From assembly GCA_037447655.1 (NCBI GenBank), contig JBBHKE010000030.1, positions 186,001 to 250,000 on the forward strand: a stretch of 64,000 bases of DNA, in the 5' to 3' direction. Both the position numbers and the translations under genes were made by a program. The notes under the pieces were generated by a model. That model worked only from the letters and a program-made list of their open reading frames with translations. It made no database searches and had not been told where the DNA came from. The stretch is from Zygnema cylindricum. Taxonomy: Eukaryota > Streptophyta > Zygnematophyceae > Zygnematales > Zygnemataceae. This document shows, one piece after another, positions 24,518 to 35,354 of this stretch. The first letter of the stretch is position 1; each line of letters opens with the position of its first letter.

Positions 24518-25614
24518 TGTTGTCCTTGGCCTATTTCAGCCATGGATTACCCACGGAAGACACCCACAGATTACCTCAAAACAGCTGTGTTTCAGACAAC
24601 ACAAATTACTCCACAATAGCCAAAAACAGCTGAAACTACACCAGTATGCAGTATATCCTAAACACTGTAACCTCTCAAAGTTACAGCCAAATCCACTAAG
24701 GCATCTAAAAGATATGAGCTGCAGAGTTTCCCAAAAACATTTGACAGCTTACCAAACTAATCAGGTAGACTCCTCACAGAATTCTACAGAAAGAGCAGAA
24801 CAGAATGAAACTACACAACCATATATTTTCTATATCATAGAACATACACACAAAGTTTTATATCTAGATGTCAATCAGAGTGATCACACTGACAGGTCAA
24901 AGATGCAGAAAAACAGTCTGCCATTACTTTGATAAATTCAGCTGATAATCAAAAGTATTGTAAGTCCTACAAGTTATACTTACTCTACTGATTCCTACGC
25001 TAATCCTAGAGCTACACATGTCACTACTTTAAGAGTGAAATACTATTTTATAATGCGCTAAACTACAAACAGATGTTTCTCAAGTATTTACAAATATTTG
25101 TCCGTACAAAAAGGTGTTACCGATGCTTAGTCATTTTGTGGTCCCCGAGTGAATCACGTTCTTAAAATAGTGTGAATCTCCAAGTATATCGGCGGCCGCC
25201 GTCCGCACTTCAAATGTACCATGAACCATTTTTGTCGAAGTGGAATCGTGCCACTTACATCGTGTCTGTACGAAGACTTCGTCCTTTACCATAAATGCCG
25301 GTAACTGATTTATTGTCCACTTGCCAAATATGACGTGCCGTACTGTTACCATACTTTTCCATAAATTCCGTTTGTTTTATTATGTTACAAATCACACACT
25401 TTGTAATGTTTCATGTCACGTTGCTTTGCGATCTGCCGTCCATTTCAAACGCTTGTTAGCGCCACTCAATTTGACCTTCACGTCACTTTAATATTATCCG
25501 TACAATTACTCCCCCAATCCGCAAATCCATTTCAACTTCCACGTTAAATCAAGTAAGTACTTAATCATTAAAACTCGTGTCAAGTACGCACGAAACTTTC
25601 TTTTCAAAACAACA
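24518..25614 (-). mobile_element. Solo LTR inserted in the copia pol gene
   Basis: It starts TGTTGTCC and ends AAACAACA, with perfect TGTCT duplications at 24513-24517 and 25615-25619. Removing it and one TGTCT copy restores the integrase-RT linker reading frame exactly. Its left part aligns with 30883-31269, the 5' LTR of the minus-strand gag-only element there, which sets its family and orientation. A Gag-type start (MAEIG) is present on the minus strand near 24543. Confidence 0.92.
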
Positions 25615-25619
25615 TGTCT

Positions 25620-27590
25620 TAGATAAACAAAAAATATTTGTGTCTCTGAACATTCAGATTAAAGATGAACAGGATTCGGTTCATTTGTTCAAAGTCACAC
25701 ATGAGGCGAAAGAAAACAAGAAACAAGAGTATGTCATCTTTCACCATCAACATCAGGTGTATTTTCCGGTGCAACACCCTCCTATAACACCTTTTGCTAC
25801 TACATCGCTTGTTCCTGCTACGGATGCTTCTCCACTTCATCAAAATCCAGAGGAACAGAATGTTTATCCTTCGGAACCTGCGGCACTTTCAGCACCAAGA
25901 AATCGGAGATTGCCGACCATTTCAGCCTCTAAATTTCCGAGGGGAAGAAGATTTAGCAGTCGTCTGCAAACCGGTTCTCACTTTGCTTTTTCTACAGCAT
26001 CAGGGGAGCCTATGACCATCAAATAGGCCTTCTCATCACCGAAGAGAAACCACTGGATTGAGGCGGCCAACGATGAGATGAAGTCGATTATCAGGACACA
26101 GACATGGGAGCTGGTGGACCTGCCTCCGGGGAGGAAAGCCATTGGAAGCAAGTGGGTCTTCAAAGTCAAACTGAATCCGGACAACATTTTCGAAAGATAT
26201 AAGGCCAGACTTGTGGCCAAAGGGTACAAATAGAAAGAAAGTATTGACTTTGAGCAAACCTTCTCCCCAGTCGTCAGATTTCGTACTGTAAGAATTTTGT
26301 TGAGTATAGCTGCTATAGAAAACATGGAAATTCATCAGATGGATGTTAAGACAGCATTTTTACATGGAGAGTTAGAAGAAACTATTTATATGTAGCAGCC
26401 TGAAATGAATGAAGAAAAAGGAAAAGAAAAGTCAGGCTGTAAACTGATAAAATCTTTGTATGGGCTGAAACAAGCCTTTAGACAATGGAATCTAATGTTA
26501 GATGAATTTCTGACTAGTCTAAGATTCAAAAGAATCAGCTCAGATCACTGAGTATATGTGTTACAAGGGGAAGATGGAATTCTTTATATCGCTGTATATG
26601 TGGATGATCTTTTACAAATAAGCAAATCTATAGATGAAATAAATCGTAATAAAGCAGCTTTGCGGTCTAAGTTTGAAATGAAAGACCTCGGTGAGGCTAA
26701 ATATATTTTGGGCATACAAGTTGAAAGAGACAGAGATAACATATTGATTATGCTAACCTAGAAAGAAGCTATAGGGAACATGCTGGAAAAATTTGAGATG
26801 AAAGATGTGAAGGGATCTGTAACTCCCATTCAAGCTAGGCAGAAGTTGGAGGGAAGTGAATCAGACTCAGACATAATGGTTAGTGAAAGCTTGGAGTCAG
26901 AGGAGGAAGAGTTTATGGCTACAAAGCCATACAGACAAGTAGTGGGAAGTCTTATTTATTTTATGAATAGTACGACGCCTGACATCGCTGCAGCTGTATG
27001 AGTGTTAAGAAGGAGTCTTCAGATTCTAAAAGAGCAGATAGGGATTTAGCAAAGAGGGTTTTGAGATACCTGGCAGGTACCCGAAACCTCAAGCTTATAC
27101 TCGGTGGAGGAGAGGTAAAACTACAGACTTGGAGTGATGCCAGCTATGGAGAAATGCCAAGCCGGAAATCAACAACCGGTTTCGTTCTGAAAATTGGGAA
27201 TGGAACTTGCTGCTGGAGCAGCAAATTACAGAAGGTCACGGCTCAGTCCACGATGGAGTCAGAATATATGGCAGCAAGCTCTGCCCTCAAGGAACTCCTA
27301 TGGGTTAAGGCCACTTTGCAGGAACTTGGGTATATGTAAACCGGTCCTCAGGTTATCTGGTGTGAAAATCAGGCAGCAATTGCCATTGCCACTAACCCTA
27401 GTCATCATTTTAAAAGCAAACATATGGATGTCAGACTACACTTTGTGAGAGAAAATGTGCTTGCAAGAGTGATAAAATTGAGTTATTTACCGGATGAAAA
27501 GATGGTGGCTGATATGATGACTAAAGCTCTTCCAGCTCCTAAGTTGAACTATTGCACAGAGTGTGTTGAGTTAAGTGAGTAAGCGAGTCT
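25620..27590 (+). pseudogene. Copia reverse transcriptase and RNase H, stop-containing
   Basis: After a linker (to about 26030) the RT begins: TWELVDLPPGRKAIGSKWVF, YKARLVAKGY, stop, [32 protein letters not shown], then IAVYVDDLLQIS near 26590 and KYILGIQVERDRD near 26700. RNase H follows: YRQVVGSLIYFMNSTTPDIA, LQTWSDASYGEMPSRKSTTG near 27130, QSTMESEYMAASSALKEL near 27250, CENQAAIAIATNPSHHFKSK near 27365, and MVADMMTKALPAPKL before the polypurine tract. Active-site aspartates are present, but six or more stops and a frameshift near 27000 destroy the gene. Confidence 0.9.
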
Positions 27591-27605
27591 AAAGATTTAG
27601 GGGAG

Positions 27606-28602
27606 TGTTGAAATAAGAAATCTTAATACTCACTAAACAGAGCTGTGAGGAGAGACCGAGTACTTATAATATTTTTGGTCTAGATAAGTTGTAATACTTA
27701 CCTCATTTAGTGTGACAGTAGCAGTAGTACTTTTGAGTGTATTGTACTTCTCCAGGGACACGCGTCAGAAAATAAACATCATACGGGTTTTTCGGGAAAG
27801 CGCCGACACACTTTACCACGCGTCACACATCGAACAAATACTGTTGAAGAATCGGCCGTACGGAGACTCAACCGATTGTCCGCGAAGATAGTGGTACAAC
27901 ATTCAACGACGACCGTAGATGTGAATCGAGTGAACGGACGAGATTCACGTGGGACCACAAATGACTCATCACTTTGTACAATCTCAGGTGACTTGGAGCA
28001 CTTGATCAACAATCGGCTGGACACTAGCATCCACTACTGACTAAACACCTTGAACACTACTGTACAGGAATCTATTTGCATATCTGAAACACAGTAAGTT
28101 TTACTTATCGGATTAGAATGTAGTGTTCCACTAAGTATATTTTTGTTTAGTAGTCAAATAGGGTTTGGACGTACTCACAGTACAAATAGTGTACTGATTC
28201 GGTACCTTGTCGTAGTGTAGTACAGTACTGCTGTTCCAAGTGTAGACATCGGATTAGTTAGTTTTCATTAGATACTTTGTGTGAGTTTAAAGCTAGGACT
28301 TAGCCAAAATTGTAATTATCCAGTATTGAGATCTAACTCTCTAAGGGACAGTTTTTGGGAAACTTCCTAGTGTTGTATCTTATGGTATACTGGTTCAATT
28401 GGACTGCAATTTTGGGAATTGGCAGACTGCATGTGATACTTTATTATTGTTGATTTTGGTGATATTTGGAAACTGTGAGCACTTTTTGTGTTATATCAAA
28501 GTTGGTTGTTTGATAGGATTTCTGGTAGCTTTTGGTGAAGTCTATGTCTACAACCACTACTACTGGTGGACCTCCATCTGCAACTGTGGTTGTAGAACAA
28601 CA
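27606..28602 (+). repeat. 3' LTR of the 21413 copia element
   Basis: 997 bp, preceded by TTTAGGGGAG. It is clearly homologous to 21413-22400 with many single-base differences, so this insertion is older than the one at 40610. It ends GTAGAACAACA, then unrelated AAAAGAACC follows. Confidence 0.9.
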
Positions 28603-28759
28603 AAAAGAACCATCAATTTTTTATAGAATGTGCAGGGTGTACTGCTATGTTGCCATGTTGCCCTAGTTCGACATAGCAGCCCTAGCAGCTGCTCCACTTT
28701 ACCCTTAACTTCCTCCCCACAGCCTCATCTACTGAGTACTAAAGCTTTCAAATTCAACA
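28603..28759 (-). repeat. Truncated 3' LTR of the second gag-only lineage
   Basis: It ends AAATTCAACA at 28759 and is followed by CTCCCCTAAAG, the complement of a polypurine tract. Similar wording (ACTAAAGCTTTCAAA..CAACACTCCCC) occurs at 2710-2736. The left part is missing at the junction with the 3' LTR of the neighbouring element. Confidence 0.55.
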
Positions 28760-30908
28760 CTCCCCTAAAGCTTTAGACTCAGTAGTCCACTCCGTATGCA
28801 GATATTTCTACTCTAATAGAGATACATACAAAAACAAGAATTTAAAAAAAAATTAGAGATTTAAAATTCTCTTTCACAACCTCCACTACTCATCATACAA
28901 AAATTTAGCAAGACCAACACATCACCACTGTTTATGCTGATGTTGTTGTTTCCCATCCTTCGCCTTCTTGAAAACTGCCACCTTGGAAAATTCGTCCAGT
29001 AACAGCTCCCCCTCTGCCATAAACACCAAACCTTCCCTTCACTAATGCTATAACACTCTCCAGTAATCCGAATTTCCACTCGTAATCGTCACTTAGCCAT
29101 GTTATCAGATTTGTTGAAAATCTATTTTCTACACACTTTTATCAAACAATTGCTGCACATTCTCCCATGTTAAATACTTCCACGCCATCCATTTCCTTAG
29201 ATATATGTTACTAACGCTACTGTACCAAATTCTAATAAAATCTTTGTCCTCTGATTGTGGTCACAATACTGTACATATGTAATGGTCATTCATTTTCTGG
29301 TGTTTTTTGGCGACCCACGCGGGATGTGATGCATGCCATTCACGGTTGTACTGTCATGCACGACAATCTGCCACTTCTCTTAAGTGTATGTATTTTCAAT
29401 ATATTAATTTTGATTCTCTTTTCAGTTAGTTGCTCTTTCCTTTTCATAGTATTCTTTCTTATTTTCCATATTCCTCCAAATTTATGACTTTTTGCGCTCT
29501 CATGAACCTTCTTCCTTAGCCTCATTTTCTTAACATTTTTTGTTGGTTTTTCGCTGAGTTCAATAATTTTTAAACCCAAAGTATTTTCCACTTCTGATTT
29601 TAAGTCTCCATTTTGTGTAAATTCACTTTTTCCTATCTCATCATCTACTTTTTCCCTTTCTCTAAGTTCTGTTTTCATTTCAGTGTTCTCCTTTTCTAAC
29701 GAATATTCTTCAACCAATTTTAATATTACTTCTTTAACGAGTTCTGGAATCTCTTCTCTCTCTACGTCATTCTCACACACCAATTTATCACAAGAATAAG
29801 TCACACATACCGAGTCTTTTTCACTCTCTTCTTTTTCCTCACTATTTTCAGTGATAATAAATTTTCCAGTTTCATCTGCTTTCATGTGCCCTTCACTTCC
29901 TCTGACTTGTCTTATTGTAGTTGCCGCTTCCTTTAGTAAGTTTGTGTCACTCACCAATCTGTTATAAGAAATATTGACAATAACCAGATCCTTTTGTGTC
30001 ACCTCTTTCTCCTCATTTCGAACAACACAAAAGGTCGGTAAATAAATAAATTCGTCAACACACGGTGTATGCCTTTTGTCATCTGTTGAGTCTTGTCTCT
30101 CACTCACGAAAGTACTTGATTCCCTTCTTGTTGGGGGTCGGACTAGGTTGTTGTCCCATCCATCTCTGAAATTCCTTATAACACATGCACTTTTATACGA
30201 TGGACATACCCCGAAGGTATATCCTAAATCATTACAGTAAAAACAATTCTTAGGCCGATCTCAGAACTCCCTATTACCTTTAATTTTTTGAAACTGAGAC
30301 TTAGACTCTTTCATATTCCTTTCAGTTGATAAAACCTTTCTATAAGCGTCTTCATTTAGAACAAACCGTCTAGCCATAGTTAAGCTCCAATCCTTTTCAT
30401 CAATTAAAGTTAATCGATCTAGTGCACTCTTATATTCTTTAGGTAGACTTCTCATTAACAAGATAGCTTGTTGAGCATCTGTAAAGTATTTTACTGCCAA
30501 AACATTTTCTGCAAATAATACTTGTAAGTCAATACATTGTTTCTCCATACTACCTCCTACATACTTGTGTTCCACTATTTTGGTAACACTGCTAAGCCAA
30601 TGATATAAAGACGTCTTTGCATACATACATTCTAAGCAATTCCATAATTCAACTGCCTTTTTAAAACTTAGGTATGACATTGCCAAATCTTCAGTCAAGT
30701 AGTTTATGATAACCCTTAGACACTCATGATTTTTCCTTTTCCATCCATTTGATGTTTCGGCCAAGGTACCGTCCACCACATCCATTAGCTCCATCATCTC
30801 ACAGTAGCTCTCGAACGCACTCTTCCAGTTGTGATATTTTGATCCATCAAATATAGGTAGCCATGGGTGTGGGCCCATAACGTGTTGTCCATAGCCTATT
30901 TCAGCCAT
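28760..30908 (-). pseudogene. Second gag-only copia lineage, one stop in a ~520-codon frame
   Basis: The minus strand starts at ATG 30908 inside the LTR (MAEIGYGQH), crosses the primer site as HVMGPHPWLPIFDGSKYHNW, and continues as copia Gag to 30261. One TGA (30263-30261) is followed in the same frame by a zinc knuckle in which tyrosine replaces the histidine (NCFYCNDLGYTFGVCPSYKS). A highly charged C-terminal region of about 250 residues then runs to 29340 and resembles nothing I know. No protease, integrase, RT or RNase H motif appears between there and the polypurine tract at about 28766. This looks like a non-autonomous element keeping only Gag plus a novel tail. Confidence 0.7.
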
Positions 30909-31269
30909 GTACTACTCTCGGAAGTTCCACAAACTTCCCTCAAACAGTTGTGTTTCAGTCAGCACACATTGCTCAACAATAAACAAATCCCCTCAAACTG
31001 CAAAAATATGCAGTATGCTATCGACACTATAAACTCCCAAAGTTACAGCCAAATCCACCAAGGAACGTGGAGGATATAAGCTTCATAGTTTCCCAAAAAC
31101 AGCTGACAACTTTACAAACCAACCACTTTGACTTCTCACACAATCTTACACACATAACAAAATAGAATGAAACTTCGCACACATACAGATACTATAACAT
31201 AGAATAACTTCACAAAGTATCACATGAAAAAACCAAACAGAGTGATCACACCAACAGGTCAAAGATGCA
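30883..31269 (-). repeat. 5' LTR of the second gag-only lineage, truncated
   Basis: It starts TGTTGTCC next to the primer site and aligns with the left part of the solo LTR at 24518-25614. It stops at about 31269, where an LTR of the main family begins in mid-sequence with ATACAAACCCAAATGACTG. The two are joined by a breakpoint and not by a normal insertion. Confidence 0.75.
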
Positions 31270-32480
31270 TGATACAAACCCAAATGACTGACACCTTGAC
31301 AGTTTAAAACCCAGTACTATTTCAACCCATGTGAAAGAAGACTTTCTGTTTTCTTAGTTCCCCCGCACAATGCAAAGTTAGAATATGAGTATTTGGACAC
31401 ATTCCCCCACTTTGACTTTCCCTTAGAAATGTAGTGACCTTGGCAAGCAAAAACTTTGATAAACTACACCCTTGTGTAGCTTGGACTCTCTTGAGTCTGT
31501 AGCATAAAGAATCTTTGAATTTGCTCCCGTGAGCATTAAGTTATGGTTGTTCAAAGACAGTGAATTTATACAAATGGCCTCTAGAAGAGAGGGTTTTTAA
31601 AAAGTATAAGTTCTAATAACCTACTCATACACTACATAATGTATATACAAAGTACGGTAGCCGCCGTACTTTATGTACGGAATTATGTGGAACCACTCTC
31701 GGTCTACCACATGGCAAATAAGTTGTCGTCGTTCTGTCCTTTTCTTCTCTAACATCCTATAAGATGGTGCCACATGTCAATTTTCCTCCACTTTGGCTAA
31801 GCGTCGCCAAAAGAGCCATTCGGGCAGGCCGGCACTCACGCGTGTCGTCCGTTCAAAAATACGACGATCAACATCAACCGTTCGATCTTGAGGACGCGCC
31901 AAATTTTTTCCAGTCGTTGAATTTCTAAGGTCGTCGTTCTTTTTCACGTTCCGTGGTCTTCGTTGAAATTCCACGGACGATAATTTGGTCCATTAAATGA
32001 AAGTGTCGTTACGTGATGTTTTATTTAAGTATCGAGCCATATACGTTTATCAGTTGTCAAAGCCTTAGTGCATAAGGCACATAATTAATAGACGTTTGCA
32101 GACCCATGTTCTAATCTGGACAAAGTCAATATTTTCGTCATCTCTTAGTTGCTATTCTTTATGTACAAACTTTTAAATATTTATTCTACCCTAAACACCT
32201 CACCATTGGGGTTAGAATATAGGATAATGTTAATGGCTACCAACTTAGCGATGGTAATTACCAAGAAATTGTAGAAACTAATGGTTTTATTAGTATTTTC
32301 TAGGTCTGAAAAGAAATATAGAAGTCGAGGCAGTCTATCTCTAACTTCTCTCTCCAACTCTCAAACTTGTCGCAGTCACTGAGAAATTGGAGACTGGAGA
32401 TTAGAGCAAGGAGCAGGCTTCCTCTGTTGGCTTCCTCTTATTTTTCCTTTATTTTGACCTAGAAAATACATACATTTCAA
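31270..32480 (-). mobile_element. LTR of the main family, left end missing
   Basis: It matches the other LTRs of this family from the CAAACCCAAATGACTGACACC region to the CCTAGAAAATACATACATTTCAA end. The first ~100 bases are lost at the 31269 breakpoint. A GTAC cluster (31652-31678) and a tRNA-like module (32068-32120) are conserved. It sits against a plus-strand RNase H relic. Confidence 0.75.
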
Positions 32481-32837
32481 CTGAAGGCTAATACATGGCC
32501 TCTTGTTCTACTGTGAAAGAGTTGATGTGGGTCAAGTCTTTGTTACAAGAACTAGGGTACATGAAAGAGGGAGTGTATGAAGTTTTCTGTGATAATCAGG
32601 CTGCCATTGCAATTCCAGCCAATCCAAAACATCATTTTAAGGCTAAATATATGAACATAAGATTGAGTTTTGTGAGGGAAAAAGTTTAAAACAAAATTGT
32701 GAATCTTATGTTTAGGTCTGATGGAGAAATGGTGGTTGTTATGATGACCAAACCTGTGCCCTCTCCCAAGTTAAAATATTGTAGAGAAAAGTGTGGACTA
32801 AAAGAGAAGTTAAATTTAGACTAGAAAATAAAGGGAG
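32481..32837 (+). pseudogene. Copia RNase H C-terminal fragment and polypurine tract
   Basis: The plus strand reads the last part of copia RNase H: YMASCSTVKELMWVKSLLQE, then VFCDNQAAIAIPANPKHHFK (32580-32640) and SFVREKV. A frame break leads to the MMTK..PSPKLKYCREKCGL tail. AAATAAAGGGAG precedes the LTR at 32838. It is the 3' end of an autonomous-type element; everything upstream is missing. Confidence 0.85.
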
Positions 32838-32943
32838 TGTTGAAATCACTAGATTTAGGGGGTATTTTCTAGGTCTGAATAGATTAATAAAAGGCAAAAG
32901 GAAAAGCATAGGCAGCCTGCCTCCACCTCGTCTCTGTTGCCCC

Positions 32944-34050
32944 TAAAATTATATAGGGTCAATTTCCCCACAGAATTCGCACATCCAAAGAAGCTTATCT
33001 TGATACTGCCGACTCGAAGTTGATACAAACCCAAATGACAGACACCTTGATAGTCAAAACCCAAATACAATTTCACCCCTATGAAATACGACTTTCTGTG
33101 TGCTCAGTTCCACCTCAGAATGCAAAGTTAGAATATGAGTTTTTGATAATATTCTCCACAGTAAATTTCCGTTAGAAATACCACCACCTTGGCAAGCAAA
33201 GATTTCAACTGACTACACCCCTATGTAGCGTAGACTCCCTTGAGTACGGAGCTAAAAGCTTTACTAAATTTGCTCTCCTGAGCAGCTATTTATGGCTGGC
33301 CAAAGATGGCCTATAAATACAAAAGCTCATCTGGAGAGAGGCGCCGCAAACACGCTAAGTCCCTTAACTCCTACTCAGAACTACCTACTACTCTACCTTA
33401 AGGCAATCAAAAAGAGTGTATAGTACAAAAAGGTATTGTGGCCGATTGTATTTCTTGTACGGCCATTGTACAACATGGCCTTTTGGTTAACAGTTGTCAA
33501 CTTGGGAGCCATCGTTCCTCCTCCCATTTTTTCCGGCGTCCAATGATGTGGCGCCACGTGGCACAGCAAGCCGCTATGTTTGAAAGCTGCCAAAGATTCA
33601 TTCGCGTTTGGTGGTGGCGACGTCGTCCGTCCGATCATGTATTTTACACAGCTAGATTTGTGTCCGCGAGCCTTGTTCGACTATATATGGCGTTTCGTCA
33701 ATTTTGGTATGTTTAAGTGAAAGTGACGTTTGCGTGACACTTTAATAATTCAGCGAACCACAAACGTTTATCGTTTCCTTATTGCCTTAAAGGTTAAGGC
33801 GTATGTTTGTTAAGTACTCAGTAGATCTAGGCTCAAATCTTGTTTATGGCAACATTTTGGTAATCTATCAATTTGTCTGCCTATTTGCCTGTTTTTTTTC
33901 TGACTATGGCGGCAGCCAAGGTGAATCTCTCTCTCTTTGCCATGGTGACTCTCTCTCTCTTCACTCTTCAGTCTAATTTTAGAAGTGAATATTAATTACT
34001 TCTTTTCAGCATAAACAAATACTGACCTATAAAATACACACAATTTAACA
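32944..34050 (-). mobile_element. Solo LTR with GCCCC target duplication
   Basis: 1107 bp, starting TAAAATTATATAGGG (terminal TG mutated to TA) and ending CACACAATTTAACA. GCCCC lies at 32939-32943 and 34051-34055. It carries GTAC words at 33428-33470, a CACGTG at 33555, a tRNA-like module at 33784-33840 and CT-rich runs near 33925-33960. No internal coding sequence remains. Confidence 0.88.
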
Positions 34051-34105
34051 GCCCCCATACTTGTTTTAGTCACTAAAGGAAAAAGAGGGGGGTGGAGCCA
34101 TGACT

Positions 34106-35354
34106 TGAAACTCTCAGACCTCCATTGGTCCTCAGAGTAGGCAGCTGTTAAGAAGCTTATCTAGTTAGTGCCGACTCCAAGTTGATAGAAACCCAATTGA
34201 TTGACCCCTTGACAATGAAAAACCCAATAAAACTGCACCCTTTTGAAATAAGACTTTGTGTGTGCTCAGTTCTACCACGGGATGCAAAGTTACAATATGA
34301 GTTTTGGACACATTCACCCACTTTGAATTTCCCTTAGAAATGCAGCCACCTTGGCAAGCAAAAACTCTGACCGACTACACCGCTGTGTAGCGTGGACACC
34401 CCTGAGTCCGCAGCAAAAAGAATCACTGAAAATGGTCCTTTGAGTGAGTTATAATTAAATGGCAAAGTTTGCCTATTTATATAGATGCTCTCTGGGAGAG
34501 TGGCGACTACGTGGCAAAATTATTCTAAGTCCTAAAACCCCTCTCTAAGCTCCCTAGTATTGAGGTATGGTCCAATCGTAAGACTGTACCGTACAAGAAA
34601 GTACAAGCACCGTCGTACTTTATGTACGGTCAATATACGACATCGCCATAATATGACATTTGTCACATTTGGAATTATCATCATCCGTTTCGAAAATCTC
34701 GCAATCCTCTCGAATCCTGCCACGTGTCATTCGGAGTGGCGGTACCCCAAAATGCCAAGTGGCCCACTCTGAAATCCCGGCTCGCACCACAGCCGTTCGA
34801 TTTAGAACGACATTTTAAATTGGTTGTCTAAATAATTGCGCGATATTTGTTTTATATTTGAAACAAGCGCGCGATATTTGTTTCACATTTGAAACAAATG
34901 CGCGATATCTGTTTCGAGATAACTCGTAGTGCGTACAATACAAACTGTTTTTATGTCTTATTATGCCGTTAAATGAATTAGTCTAACTATTTATGTTTAT
35001 ATATTTATCGTACCCTATATGTTCTAGCATAGGTCCTAGACTACAGGATAAAGCTACTGGCTACCTATTTCTTGACGGACGACAGGTATAAAGATCTAAT
35101 CCTGGGTTTGTCAAGAGAGTTTTGGTAAACGTACCAAAAACTACAGCGTGTCTCTCTCTCTAGGCAGCATGGGCAGCCATGGCTCTGGCTGTCTCTCCAA
35201 CCTTCAATGACTGTGAAAAGTGTGGGGGTTTAGAGAGTGGAGCGAGACAAGTGTGGGGGTTTCGAAAGTGGAGCGAGAGGCAGGCTGCTTTTGTTGACTT
35301 CCTCTTTATTAATTTTCCCTTTAGTCAGACCTAGAAAATACATACATTTCAACA
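34106..35354 (-). repeat. 3' LTR of gag-only copy 2
   Basis: 1249 bp from TGAAACTCTCAGACC to ATACATACATTTCAACA, followed by CTCCCCTTATTTT. It has five GTAC words in 42 bp (34586-34627), a CACGTG at 34723 and a tRNA-like stretch at 35040-35110. Confidence 0.88.

Larger units (their letters stand above)
21413..28602 (+). mobile_element. Ty1/copia element with both LTRs, decayed
   Basis: LTRs at 21413-22400 and 27606-28602 both start TGTTGAAATAAGAAATC and end GTAGAACAACA. A primer site GGTTATGGGCC follows the first, and a TTTAGGGGAG polypurine tract precedes the second. The internal order is Gag, zinc knuckle, protease, integrase, RT, RNase H, as in Ty1/copia. Many in-frame stops, plus the solo LTR at 24518-25614, make it non-functional. 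No target duplication is visible: AAGCT precedes it and AAAAG follows it. The flanks therefore do not come from one simple insertion. Confidence 0.9.

Noticed and set aside
21413-28602. Endogenous virus with an envelope-like gene
   Set aside because: Domain order is plain Ty1/copia, and nothing lies between RNase H and the polypurine tract that could be an envelope gene.
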